Shown here one piece after another: positions 7,295 to 16,124 of a stretch of DNA of 64,000 nt. Source of the DNA: Micromonospora sediminicola (lineage in GTDB: Bacteria > Actinomycetota > Actinomycetes > Mycobacteriales > Micromonosporaceae); contig NZ_FLRH01000004.1 of assembly GCF_900089585.1 (NCBI RefSeq), forward strand, positions 1,977,001 through 2,041,000, given 5' to 3'. A program made the translations under genes and the position numbers. The notes below the pieces were generated by a model that worked only from the letters and a program-made list of their open reading frames with translations, was not told where the DNA came from and searched no databases. Within the stretch, counting starts at the first letter, position 1. Every line of letters begins with the position of its first letter.

Positions 7295-9760
7295 ATGACC
7301 ACCTCACTCGCCGACCACCTGCGGGCCCTTCCCGACGAGTCCCTGGCCGCGCTGCTCCAGCTGCGGCCGGACCTCGTCGTGCCGGTGCCGGCCGACGTGT
7401 CCGCCCTCGCCCTGCGCGCCCAGTCCCGGGTCTCCGTGGCCCGGGCGCTCGACGGGCTGGACCAGTTCACCCTGCAGATCCTCGACGCCGCCCGGCTCAC
7501 CCGCGGCCCCGAGGGCGCCACCTCCACCGACCAGATCCTGGCCATGGCCACCGCCGGGCCGCACCCGCCCGCCCCGACCGCGGTCCGCGCCGCGGTGGAC
7601 CGGCTCCGGGCCCGGTTCCTGCTCTACGGCCCCGAGCACGACCTGTGCGTGGTGGGCGGCGTCGACGAGGTGTCCCCGTACCCGGCGGGGCTCGGCCGGC
7701 CGGCGGCGGAGCTGGACGCGCGCGCGGCGGCCCTCTGCGCGGACCCGGCGAAGCTCCGGCGCACGCTGCTGGCCGCGCCGCCCTCGGCCCGCGCGGTGCT
7801 CGACCGGCTCGCGGCCGGGCCACCTGTCGGCACGGTCGCCCCGGGGGCCCTGGAGGCGCCCGCCACCGGCGGCGAGGACGTGCTCCCGCCCGACCTGGTC
7901 AACGGCGGCGCGCCCACCGGCTCGCCGATCCGCTGGCTGGTCGAGCACCGGCTGCTGGTGCGGATGTCCGGCGGCAAGGGCGGCACCGTCGAGCTGCCCC
8001 GCGAGGTGGGGCTGGTGCTGCGCCGCGACGCCGGCCCGCTCGGCCCGCTGCGCACCAGCCCGCCGCTGGTGTCCGGCCCGCCCCGGGAGGTCAAGGCCGT
8101 CGACTCGGCCGGCGCCGGGCAGACCATGGAGGTGGTCCGGCACACCGAGGCGCTGCTGGAGGCGCTGGTCGTCGAGCCGGCGCCGGTGCTGCGCTCCGGC
8201 GGGGTGGGCGTGCGCGACCTGCGCCGACTCGCCCGCGGTCTCGGCCAGGACGAGCCGACCACCGCGCTGCTGTTCGAGGTGGCGTACGCGGCGGGGCTCG
8301 TCGGCGAGCTGGAGCTGACCGGCGGAGCCAGCACCCGGTACGGCGGTGACCAGCAGATCCTGCCCACCGGCGGGTACGAGGTGTGGCGTGCCGCGTCGCT
8401 CGCCCAACGCTGGGAACAGCTCGCCCGCGCCTGGCTGGCGATGACCCGCCAGGTGGGCCTGGTCGGGCAGCGGGACGACCGGGACCGCCCGATCTCGGTG
8501 CTCTCGGCCGAGGCGGAACGGGCCGGGGCGCCGGCCGCCCGGCGCGCGGTGCTCGCCGTGCTCGCCGACCTGCCGCAGGGCACCGCGCCGACCCCCGACG
8601 AGGTGCTGGAGCTGCTCGACTGGCGGGCGCCCCGGCGGGCCCGGGGCCGCGAGGCGGCGCACCGGGAGGTGCTGGCCGAGGCCGCCCGGCTCGGCGTGAC
8701 CGGGCTCGGTGCGCTCACCTCGTACGGGCGGCTGCTGCTGGCCGAGCTGAACGACGCCGACGAGCGGGGCGACGACCCGCTCGGGCTGCGCTCCGACGCG
8801 GAGTCGGGTGACCCGTCGACGGCGGTGCGCGCGCTGGACGGGCTGCTGCCCGCTCCGGTCGACCACGTCCTGGTGCAGGCCGACCTGACCGTGGTGGTGC
8901 CCGGCCCGCCCGACCCGGCGCTCGCCGCCGAGCTGGACGTGGTGGCCGAGCACGAGTCGGCGGGCGGGGCGAGCGTGCACCGGGTCACCACGGCCAGCGT
9001 CCGGCGGGCGCTGGACGCCGGCTACACCGCCGACGACCTGCACGCGCTGTTCCGCCGCCGGTCCCGCACCCCGGTGCCGCAGGGCCTCAGCTACCTGGTG
9101 GACGACGTGGCGCGCAAGCACGGCGGGCTGCGCGTCGGCTCGGCCGGTGGCTACGTGCGCAGCGACGACGAGGCCCTGCTCACCGAGGTCCAGTCGGACC
9201 GTCGGCTGGAGTCGTTGGCGTTCCGTCGGCTGGCGCCCACGGTGCTGGTCACCCCGTACCAGGTCAACAGGATGCTGCTCGCGCTGCGCGACGCCGGATA
9301 CGCGCCGGTGCCGGAGGACGCGAGCGGCGCGACGGTGCTGGCCCGGCCGAAGACCCGGCGGGCGCCGGCCCGGACGCCGGTCACCGGACGCCCGGTGGAC
9401 CCGCTGGCCACCCCGAAGCTGCCGATGCCCCGCCTGCTCGGCGTGGTCGAGCAGATCCGCCGGGGTGACGCGGCGGCCCGGGCGGCGCGGCGGGCGCCGG
9501 CCGTGGTCCGCGGTGGCACGCCGCCCGGCGGTCCGACGCCGGTGCCCGGGCACGGCGACGCGTTGGCGGTGCTCCAGCAGGCGGTACGGGACCGGGCGCT
9601 GGTCTGGGTGGGCTACGTCGACGCGCACGGGGCGACCGCGTCCCGGCTGGTGCGGCCGGTGTCGATCGGCGCCGGCTATCTGCGCGCCGAGGACGACCGC
9701 ACCGAGATGCTGCACACCTTCGCGCTGCACCGGATCACGGCCGCCGTGCTGGAGGAGTGA
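7295..9760 (+). CDS. Helicase-associated (Helicase_C_3) protein, partner of XPB
   Basis: 821-residue protein of the actinobacterial family annotated as helicase-associated domain or XPB/Ssl2-like. It has no Walker A or DExH motif. The N-terminal part reads LADHLRALPDESLAALLQLRP, middle parts are helical repeats, a late block LVQADLTVVVPGPPDPALAAELD resembles Helicase_C_3, and the end (VRDRALVWVGYVDAHG ... RPVSIGAGYLRAEDD) resembles a WYL-like beta domain. It probably works with the XPB helicase encoded 1.4 kb downstream; the role is inferred from that pairing. TAGCGT lies nine bases before the ATG, a possible near-leaderless promoter. Confidence 0.78.
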   Translation: MTTSLADHLRALPDESLAALLQLRPDLVVPVPADVSALALRAQSRVSVARALDGLDQFTLQILDAARLTRGPEGATSTDQILAMATAGPHPPAPTAVRAAVDRLRARFLLYGPEHDLCVVGGVDEVSPYPAGLGRPAAELDARAAALCADPAKLRRTLLAAPPSARAVLDRLAAGPPVGTVAPGALEAPATGGEDVLPPDLVNGGAPTGSPIRWLVEHRLLVRMSGGKGGTVELPREVGLVLRRDAGPLGPLRTSPPLVSGPPREVKAVDSAGAGQTMEVVRHTEALLEALVVEPAPVLRSGGVGVRDLRRLARGLGQDEPTTALLFEVAYAAGLVGELELTGGASTRYGGDQQILPTGGYEVWRAASLAQRWEQLARAWLAMTRQVGLVGQRDDRDRPISVLSAEAERAGAPAARRAVLAVLADLPQGTAPTPDEVLELLDWRAPRRARGREAAHREVLAEAARLGVTGLGALTSYGRLLLAELNDADERGDDPLGLRSDAESGDPSTAVRALDGLLPAPVDHVLVQADLTVVVPGPPDPALAAELDVVAEHESAGGASVHRVTTASVRRALDAGYTADDLHALFRRRSRTPVPQGLSYLVDDVARKHGGLRVGSAGGYVRSDDEALLTEVQSDRRLESLAFRRLAPTVLVTPYQVNRMLLALRDAGYAPVPEDASGATVLARPKTRRAPARTPVTGRPVDPLATPKLPMPRLLGVVEQIRRGDAAARAARRAPAVVRGGTPPGGPTPVPGHGDALAVLQQAVRDRALVWVGYVDAHGATASRLVRPVSIGAGYLRAEDDRTEMLHTFALHRITAAVLEE

Positions 9761-9764
9761 GGCG

Positions 9765-10001
9765 TCACTCCCCGTTGCGGCGCAACGTGCCGATCACCGA
9801 GACGGCCAGCAGCAGCGCGAAGGCCGCGCCGGCGGACTCCCCGACCGAGTCGACGAAGCCCTGCCGCTGCACCAGCAGCCCGAACAGGAACCAGCCGAAC
9901 ACGCCGGCGGCGGCGGCCGCGTAGCCAACCATCACCGCCGTGGAGACCTCGTGCTGCCCCGTCCGCTCGTCCTCGGGAAGCACGTCCTGGTCGACGGTCA
10001 T
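9765..10001 (-). CDS. Small two-helix membrane protein
   Basis: 78 residues: an acidic N-terminus (MTVDQDVLPEDERTGQHEV), a first hydrophobic helix (about residues 20-43), a polar turn (QRQGFVDSVGES) and a second helix (about 54-71) ending RRNGE. No family recognised. Convergent with the helicase-partner gene (4 bases between stops). The downstream gap to 10121 holds no gene. Confidence 0.62.
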   Translation of the reverse strand: MTVDQDVLPEDERTGQHEVSTAVMVGYAAAAAGVFGWFLFGLLVQRQGFVDSVGESAGAAFALLLAVSVIGTLRRNGE

Positions 10002-10121
10002 GTCAGCCCCTCCCCGCCCCGTGGTGGACCCGGCTTCCAGCGTGACACCGAGCGGATCGCACGGACAGGGGTTAAAACCCTGATCCGGGCGGTCCGGTCA
10101 CGGGTGCGGGCGGGGCGGGGC

Positions 10122-10985
10122 TCAGGTGCCGGGGCGGCGGCCGACCACCACCACGCGGGTGCCGACCGAGCCCAGCTCCCAGAGGCGTACCGCGTCGCGG
10201 TGCAGCAGGTTGACGCAGCCGTGCGAGCCGATCGCCCCGTTGTGCAGGTAGGTGGTGGTCTCGTGGAAGCCGATCCCGCCGTTGAACTGCTGCCAGTAGG
10301 GCAGCCACACCTCGTACGGGTTGGACCACTCGCGCGGGTTCTTCCGCCCCACCGAATAGGTGCCGGCGGGCGTGGCGTATCCGGACATGCCGGTGCGGGT
10401 GACGGTCGGGTCCATCACCACCGTGCCGCCGCGCATCGCCCACACGGTCTGCCGGGTCAGGTCGACGCAGAAGGTGAGCCGGGAACCGGCCCGGCAGCGC
10501 GACACGTCGGTGTTCGCCAGCCGCTTCGCCACGTCGTACGTGGTGGGACCGGCGCGGCCGGAGGCCGGGCTGATGCCGTACCGGGTCTGGAACTTCTTGA
10601 TCGCGGCGCAGTCGGCGGCGGACTGCGCGCCGTCCACGGTCAGCGTCCCGAAACCGCCCAGCCGGCTCAGGTAGCTCTCCACGGCCCGCTGGTGCTCCCC
10701 CTGCGGGCATCCGCTGGACCGGCTCGGCTTCGGGGAGGCGGTCGCCCCGGGCGACCGGGAGGGTTTCGGCGTGGCCGTCCGGCTCGGCTGCGCCGACGGG
10801 GACGTCGCCGGCCGTTCGGACGTGGGCGGCGCGCTCGCCCCCGATGCTCCCTCCGTCAGCCCGACCGGCGCGGGGGTGGTGACCCCGGCGCCTTCCGGCT
10901 GCGGATCGAGCGCGCACGCGCCGACGCCGACCAGCACGACCACCGCCAGGCCGGCGACCCGGGCGAGAAACCGGACACGCTGCAT
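10122..10985 (-). CDS. L,D-transpeptidase lipoprotein (YkuD domain)
   Basis: 287-residue exported protein. A signal peptide ends in a lipobox-like VGVGACA (Cys near residue 24), followed by a Ser/Thr/Pro/Lys-rich spacer typical of wall-spanning stalks (to about residue 95), a peptidoglycan-binding-like helical region (KFQTRYGISPASGRAGPTT), and a YkuD catalytic domain with FHETT and the signature IGSHGCVNL containing the catalytic cysteine. Such enzymes make 3-3 crosslinks or attach proteins to peptidoglycan. ATG at 10985 has GGAGGG closely upstream. It lies between the two helicase genes but on the other strand. Confidence 0.88.
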   Translation of the reverse strand: MQRVRFLARVAGLAVVVLVGVGACALDPQPEGAGVTTPAPVGLTEGASGASAPPTSERPATSPSAQPSRTATPKPSRSPGATASPKPSRSSGCPQGEHQRAVESYLSRLGGFGTLTVDGAQSAADCAAIKKFQTRYGISPASGRAGPTTYDVAKRLANTDVSRCRAGSRLTFCVDLTRQTVWAMRGGTVVMDPTVTRTGMSGYATPAGTYSVGRKNPREWSNPYEVWLPYWQQFNGGIGFHETTTYLHNGAIGSHGCVNLLHRDAVRLWELGSVGTRVVVVGRRPGT

Positions 10986-11158
10986 GGGCCCTCCCTGGAC
11001 AGTTGTCCCGCTTGCTAGACGTGTGGGACGAGTATGACGTTGCCTGTCCAGCAAGACTTTTTTCGGACCGTCCCCGGCGTGTAACACTGGATGGTCCGCC
11101 TTCGGCAGGTCAGCTGTGGTGCGGGCAGAGATTCCGGGCGATGCGAGAGGACGCTGGC

Positions 11159-12838
11159 GTGAGCGGTGGACCACTGATCGTGCAGTCGGACAAGACGCTG
11201 CTGCTGGAGATCGACCACCCGGACGCGCAGGCCTGTCGGATGGCCATCGCGCCCTTCGCCGAGCTGGAGCGCTCCCCGGAGCACGTGCACACCTACCGGC
11301 TCACCCCGCTGGGCCTGTGGAACGCGCGGGCCGCCGGCCACGACGCCGAGGGCGTGGTCGACTCCCTGATCAAGTACTCCCGCTACCCGGTGCCGCACGG
11401 GCTGTTGGTGGACGTGGCGGAGACGATGGACCGGTACGGCCGGCTCCAGCTCGCCAACGACCCGGTGCACGGGCTGGTGCTGCGCGCGCTGGACCGGGTG
11501 GTGCTGATCGAGGTGGCGAAGAGCAAGAAGCTCGCCGGCATGCTCGGCGCGAAGCTCGACGACGACACGATCGCGGTGCACCCGTCCGAGCGGGGCCGGC
11601 TGAAGCAGGCGCTGCTCAAGCTCGGCTGGCCGGCGGAGGACCTGGCCGGCTACGTGGACGGTGAGGCGCACCCGATCGACCTGGCCGAGTCCGGCAAGGA
11701 CGGCGGCAGGCCGTGGACGCTGCGGTCGTACCAGCGGGAGGCGGTGGAGGCGTTCTGGGCCGGCGGGTCCGGGGTGGTCGTGCTGCCCTGCGGCGCCGGC
11801 AAGACGCTGGTCGGGGCGGCGGCGATGGCCGAGGCGAAGGCCACCACGCTGATCCTGGTGACGAACACGGTGGCGGGACGGCAGTGGAAGCGGGAGCTGA
11901 TCGCCCGCACCTCGCTGACCGAGGAGGAGATCGGCGAGTACTCGGGCGAGCGCAAGGAGATCCGCCCGGTCACCATCGCCACGTACCAGGTGCTCACCTC
12001 GCGGCGCGGCGGCGCGTTCACCCACCTGGACCTGTTCGGGGCCCGCGACTGGGGCCTGGTCGTCTACGACGAGGTGCACCTGCTGCCCGCGCCGATCTTC
12101 CGCTTCACGGCGGACCTCCAGGCCCGCCGCCGGCTCGGCCTCACCGCGACGCTGGTACGCGAGGACGGCCGGGAGGGTGACGTGTTCAGCCTGATCGGCC
12201 CGAAGCGGTACGACGCGCCGTGGAAGGACATCGAGCAGCAGGGCTGGATCGCCCCGGCGGAGTGCACCGAGGTACGGGTGACGCTGACCGACGCGGAGCG
12301 GATGGCGTACGCGACGGCGGAGGCGGAGGAGCGCTACCGGATGGCGGCTACCGCCCGCACGAAGCTGCCGGTGGTCCGGGCGCTGGTGGAGCGGCACCCG
12401 GACGAGCAGGTCCTCGTCATCGGTGGCTTCCTCGACCAGTTGCACCAGCTGGGCGAATATCTCGATGCGCCGATCGTGCAGGGCTCCACCACGAACAAGG
12501 AACGCGAGCGGCTGTTCGACGCGTTCCGCTCCGGCTCGTTGCGGACGCTGGTGCTCTCGAAGGTCGGCAACTTCTCGATCGACCTGCCGGAGGCGGCGGT
12601 GGCGATCCAGGTGTCCGGCACGTTCGGCTCGCGGCAGGAGGAGGCCCAGCGGTTGGGCCGGGTGCTGCGGCCGAAGGCCGACGGCCGGCAGGCGCACTTC
12701 TACACCGTGGTCTCCCGGGACACCATCGACACCGAGTACGCCGCGCACCGGCAGCGGTTCCTGGCCGAGCAGGGGTACGCGTACACCATCGTGGACGCCG
12801 ACGACGTGCTCGGCCCGAAGCTGCCGACGGTCGACTGA
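11159..12838 (+). CDS. XPB-family DNA helicase (SF2)
   Basis: 559-residue superfamily-2 helicase. N-terminal damage-recognition-like region (GPLIVQSDKTLLLEIDHPD...), Walker A PCGAGKT, DEVH box in YDEVHLLPAP, LGLTATLVREDGRE including the XPB RED triplet, and motif VI region QRLGRVLRPKADG. Bacterial XPB proteins unwind DNA 3' to 5'; a repair role is inferred. Start at GTG 11159 is preferred: GAGAGGA is seven bases upstream and the product then matches the family length (about 550); ATG 11141 is an alternative. A strong hairpin terminator follows. Confidence 0.9.
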   Translation: MSGGPLIVQSDKTLLLEIDHPDAQACRMAIAPFAELERSPEHVHTYRLTPLGLWNARAAGHDAEGVVDSLIKYSRYPVPHGLLVDVAETMDRYGRLQLANDPVHGLVLRALDRVVLIEVAKSKKLAGMLGAKLDDDTIAVHPSERGRLKQALLKLGWPAEDLAGYVDGEAHPIDLAESGKDGGRPWTLRSYQREAVEAFWAGGSGVVVLPCGAGKTLVGAAAMAEAKATTLILVTNTVAGRQWKRELIARTSLTEEEIGEYSGERKEIRPVTIATYQVLTSRRGGAFTHLDLFGARDWGLVVYDEVHLLPAPIFRFTADLQARRRLGLTATLVREDGREGDVFSLIGPKRYDAPWKDIEQQGWIAPAECTEVRVTLTDAERMAYATAEAEERYRMAATARTKLPVVRALVERHPDEQVLVIGGFLDQLHQLGEYLDAPIVQGSTTNKERERLFDAFRSGSLRTLVLSKVGNFSIDLPEAAVAIQVSGTFGSRQEEAQRLGRVLRPKADGRQAHFYTVVSRDTIDTEYAAHRQRFLAEQGYAYTIVDADDVLGPKLPTVD

Positions 12839-12850
12839 TCGGCGCGCGGG

Positions 12851-12882
12851 CCGGGCGGGCCGCTCTCGTGCGGCCCGCCCGG
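12851..12882. terminator. Bidirectional hairpin terminator
   Basis: Perfect 13-bp stem (CCGGGCGGGCCGC with GCGGCCCGCCCGG) around a six-base loop, between the convergent stops of the XPB and metalloprotease genes. There is no U-tract, as usual in very GC-rich actinomycetes. Confidence 0.75.
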
Positions 12883-12890
12883 TTCCGCGG

Positions 12891-13844
12891 TCAGCCCTGG
12901 CCGCTGGCGCGGAAGGCGACCCAGGCGTCGCTCATCCGGTCGGCCTGGCCCGGGGTGAACATGTTCATGCAGGAGTCCTGCGTGTAGTCCATGAAGTTGT
13001 GGATCGGGTCGAGCCCCGGCGCGGTGCAGGTGTCCGCGCCGACCGGGCAGTTGAACTGCGGCGCCGCCTCACGCGGCGTGTCGGCGACGAAGTCGCCGGA
13101 GGCGGAGCAGCCGTGCGCGAACGTGTGCTCCAGCATCAGCCAGTGCCCCACCTCGTGGGTGAGCGTGTCGCCGAGCGCGTACTTGCCGGCCGTGCCGCCC
13201 GGCATCGACTCGTCGAGCATCACCACACCGTCGATGTAGTCGCGGCCGTTGTTGTAGCCCTTCGGGAAGTACGCCCAGCCGAGCAGCCCGCCGCCGATGT
13301 TCGCGGCGTAGACGTTGAGCGTGCGGGAGTCGCCGGTGTAGAGCGCCTTCTTCATGTCGCGCTCGTTCTTCCCCGGCACCACCGTGTACCAGGCGCTGTT
13401 GACGGTCCAGGTGGTGTCGACCAGCGAGAACCGGAACGGCGTGTCGGAGGCGTCGGCCGCGGTGCGCCCGGCGAACGAGTCGTTGAGCACGGTCATCTGC
13501 GCGGCGATGAGCGTGTTCCAGCGGGCCGTCTCGGCCGCGCTGAACGGGTGGTCCGAGACCATGTGGAACACGGTGGGGATGGTGACGCTGCCGTCGGCCA
13601 GGCGCGGGGCGTCCTTGATCACGCCGTACGCGTTCGCCTCGTTCTTCGAGTAGAGCTCCGGCTCCTGGGCGGTGGCGCCCTCGCTCACCCGGGCGACGCT
13701 GTGCGTGTCGGCGCCCGGCTCGCAGGCGGCGACCTCGGCGGAGGGGCTCACGGGTGCGGCCGTGGCGGACGCTCCCCCGGAGGTCAGGAACGTGGCGGCG
13801 GCAGCGGCGAGCACCGCCAGGTGGATCGTCGGTTTCCTGTGCAT
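12891..13844 (-). CDS. Secreted M43-family zinc metalloprotease
   Basis: 317-residue protein with a signal peptide (about residues 1-29, MHRKPTIHLAV...) and a pappalysin/cytophagalysin-type metzincin domain: HEVGHWLMLEH gives the zinc-binding HExxHxxxxxH set and NFMDYTQDSC gives the Met-turn. Several cysteines suit an extracellular enzyme. Expected to cut proteins outside the cell; substrate unknown. ATG at 13844 has AAAGGTG a few bases upstream; an upstream in-frame ATG at 13940 would bury the signal peptide. Confidence 0.88.
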   Translation of the reverse strand: MHRKPTIHLAVLAAAAATFLTSGGASATAAPVSPSAEVAACEPGADTHSVARVSEGATAQEPELYSKNEANAYGVIKDAPRLADGSVTIPTVFHMVSDHPFSAAETARWNTLIAAQMTVLNDSFAGRTAADASDTPFRFSLVDTTWTVNSAWYTVVPGKNERDMKKALYTGDSRTLNVYAANIGGGLLGWAYFPKGYNNGRDYIDGVVMLDESMPGGTAGKYALGDTLTHEVGHWLMLEHTFAHGCSASGDFVADTPREAAPQFNCPVGADTCTAPGLDPIHNFMDYTQDSCMNMFTPGQADRMSDAWVAFRASGQG

Positions 13845-14022
13845 CGTTGCACCTTTCGAGAGGCATGAAAGGAGTACCGACGCGGGGTTGTCAAAGCTGC
13901 GGGTCGATGACGTCGTCGTCCCGACATAAGACCACGTCACCGGCGTTCACAACACCCCCCGCGGGTGGCCGCTGTCCGCTCCCTTTCGAGCTGATGCCGG
14001 AAACGACTCACTCAGTCCGCCC

Positions 14023-14880
14023 TCAGCGGCGCAGGTGGCGGGCGCGGCGGCCGGCGTCGCCGAAGCCGAGTCGCCGATACAGCCCGGCCGCCGGGTTGTC
14101 GTCGTTGACGCAGAGCCACGCGGCGTCCGCGCCCGCCCCGGCGAGCCCGCGCAGCACGCGCGCCACCAGGTACGCCCCGACCCGCCGGCCCCGCCACCCG
14201 GGCACCACGCCGACCTGGTCGATCCAGGTGTCGAGCACGGTGACGAAACCGGCCGCGTGGCCGTCCGACCCGCGTGCGATCAGGGTCAGCTCCGGCCGGT
14301 GGTCCTCGTCGTCCCGCAGGTCGCCCAACCACTCCTCGGCGTCGGGCTCGACGAAGCCGGGCCGGTCGGCGAACGAGGCACGGTAGGTGGCGAACAGCTC
14401 CGGCCCGAGCGCGGCCCGCTCCACCGTCACGCCGTCCGGCGCGGGGACGTCGGGCAACGCGTCGAGGTCGTGGCGCAGCACCCACTCCAGGAACGTCCGC
14501 GTGTAGCCCCGCGCGTCGAACAGCTCCTCCGCGCCGATGCTCCACGTCTCGGTGGTGTGCAGCAGGCCCGCGTCGCCGGCCTGGCGCTCGGCCCAGTCCA
14601 GCAGCGCGCCGCCGAGCCCACGCCCGCGCCACGCCGGGTGCACCAGCCCGGTGGCGGTGACGGGTGTCCGCCCGGTGCCGACCCCGACGGCCGCGACCGG
14701 TCCGTCACCGCACCAGGCGCCGTGGGTACGCGTCTGCACCAGCCGCGCCCGCAGCAACGGGGTACGCGCGAACAGCGGCAACCCGCCGTCGGTGGCGAGG
14801 CACGCCTGCACCAGGCCGGTCAGCGCGGGCAGGTCCTCGTCGCCGAACTCCCGCCAGACCAGCCCGTCCGTCCCGTCCAC
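14023..14880 (-). CDS. Tandem GNAT acetyltransferase
   Basis: 285-residue protein with two GNAT-like halves. The first acetyl-CoA loop is visible as RGRGLGGALLDWAE (residues 84-97), the second as GRRVGAYLVARVLRG (about 230-244), followed by VNDDNPAAGLYRRLGF, the canonical GNAT C-terminal motif. The layout resembles mycothiol synthase (MshD), but MshD-specific residues cannot be confirmed by eye. Acceptor unknown. Confidence 0.78.
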   Translation of the reverse strand: MDGTDGLVWREFGDEDLPALTGLVQACLATDGGLPLFARTPLLRARLVQTRTHGAWCGDGPVAAVGVGTGRTPVTATGLVHPAWRGRGLGGALLDWAERQAGDAGLLHTTETWSIGAEELFDARGYTRTFLEWVLRHDLDALPDVPAPDGVTVERAALGPELFATYRASFADRPGFVEPDAEEWLGDLRDDEDHRPELTLIARGSDGHAAGFVTVLDTWIDQVGVVPGWRGRRVGAYLVARVLRGLAGAGADAAWLCVNDDNPAAGLYRRLGFGDAGRRARHLRR

Positions 14881-15002
14881 AGTCCACCCCTGTCACCACC
14901 GCCGTCACGCCCGACCCCACGGCCCGGCCCTCCGGCAGTAGGCCCCAACCCCTCCCCCAGGTCAACCCCATTCCCCCGCCCTCACCCCACCCCCACCGCC
15001 TT

Positions 15003-15072
15003 CGATCTTGGAGTTGTGGCGCCTCGAATGTCGGCTTCGCAGCCTTTGGCAGGTGCCACAAGTCCAAGATCG
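15003..15072. repeat. REP-like imperfect inverted repeat
   Basis: Two 22-base arms, 15003-15024 (CGATCTTGGAGTTGTGGCGC...) and 15051-15072, are inverted copies with two mismatches, separated by 26 bases with a smaller internal fold (GAATGTCGGCTTCGCAGCC). It lies in the gene-free gap 14881-15133, downstream of the alpha/beta hydrolase gene on the minus strand. It may be a terminator or one copy of a dispersed palindromic element. Confidence 0.6.
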
Positions 15073-15133
15073 GCGAATACCGAGCGAGCCCGAGGGCGGG
15101 CTCGACGCGGTGCGGGGCGGGCGCGGGGGTGCG

Positions 15134-16033
15134 TCAGGGGAGGTCGAGGATGGCCTGGGCGAAGTCCCGGGGCGCCTCCTGGGGGAGGTTGTGGCCGATG
15201 CCTCCGCTGACGGTGCGGTGCTCGTACGGGCCGGTGAAGCGGGCCGCGTAGACGGACGGGTCGAGGTGCGGGGCGCCGTTGGCGTCGCCCTCGAGCGTGA
15301 CGGTGGGGACCGTGATGTCCGGGTTGGCCGCCAGCCGCCGTTCCCACTCGTCGTACCGCGCCTCGCCCTCGGCGAGCCCGAGCCGCCACCGGTAGTTGTG
15401 GATCACCACGTCGACGTGGTCGGGGTTGTCCAGCGCGGCCGCGCTCCGGTCGAACGTGGCGTCGTCGAAGTGCCACCGCGGCGACGCGGTCCGCCAGATG
15501 AGCCGGACGAAGTCCCGCCGGTTCCGGTCGTACCCGTCGCGTCCCCGGTCGGTGGCGAAGTAGAACTGGTACCACCAGGACAGTTCCGCCGACGGGGGCA
15601 GGGGCGCGCGGCCCGCCTCCTGGCCGGCGATCAGGTAGCCGCTCACCGAGACCAGCCCGGCGCAGCGTTCCGGTCGGAGGGCGGCGATCACGTCGGCGGT
15701 CCGTGCGCCCCAGTCGAACCCGGCGAGCGTCGCCCGTTGCACCCCGAGCGCGTCCATCAGGTCCAGGGTGTCCTGCGCCAGGGCCGCCGGTTGGCCGTTG
15801 CGCGGCGCGCCGGCGTCCCGGATCCGGGTCGGCCCGAATCCGCGGAGGTAGGGCACGATCACCCGCCGTCCGGCGTCGGTCAGCCGGGGCACGACGTCGG
15901 CGAAGCTGTGGATGTCGTAGGGCCACCCGTGCAGCAGTACGACCACGTCCCCGTTCGCCGGTCCCGCGTCGACGTATCCGACGCTCAGCTCCCCGGCCTC
16001 GACCCGCCGAACCTCTCCCCACGCCTCCGTCAT
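15134..16033 (-). CDS. Alpha/beta hydrolase (epoxide hydrolase/dehalogenase-like)
   Basis: 299-residue alpha/beta hydrolase: oxyanion motif LLHGWPYD, nucleophile elbow GFDWGARTA (Asp nucleophile, which favours epoxide hydrolase or haloalkane dehalogenase chemistry over esterase), a cap region rich in Trp/Tyr (WWYQFYFATDRGRDGYD), and the catalytic His in GGIGHNLPQ. Physiological substrate unknown. ATG at 16033. Confidence 0.82.
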   Translation of the reverse strand: MTEAWGEVRRVEAGELSVGYVDAGPANGDVVVLLHGWPYDIHSFADVVPRLTDAGRRVIVPYLRGFGPTRIRDAGAPRNGQPAALAQDTLDLMDALGVQRATLAGFDWGARTADVIAALRPERCAGLVSVSGYLIAGQEAGRAPLPPSAELSWWYQFYFATDRGRDGYDRNRRDFVRLIWRTASPRWHFDDATFDRSAAALDNPDHVDVVIHNYRWRLGLAEGEARYDEWERRLAANPDITVPTVTLEGDANGAPHLDPSVYAARFTGPYEHRTVSGGIGHNLPQEAPRDFAQAILDLP

Positions 16034-16124
16034 CGGGCCCGCTTCCCCATCGCGCCGTCGATCATGCGATCGGGCACCCGGCAGGGGCCGTCGATCCCCC
16101 GGCGGAGGGGCGACACGTGCGAGA

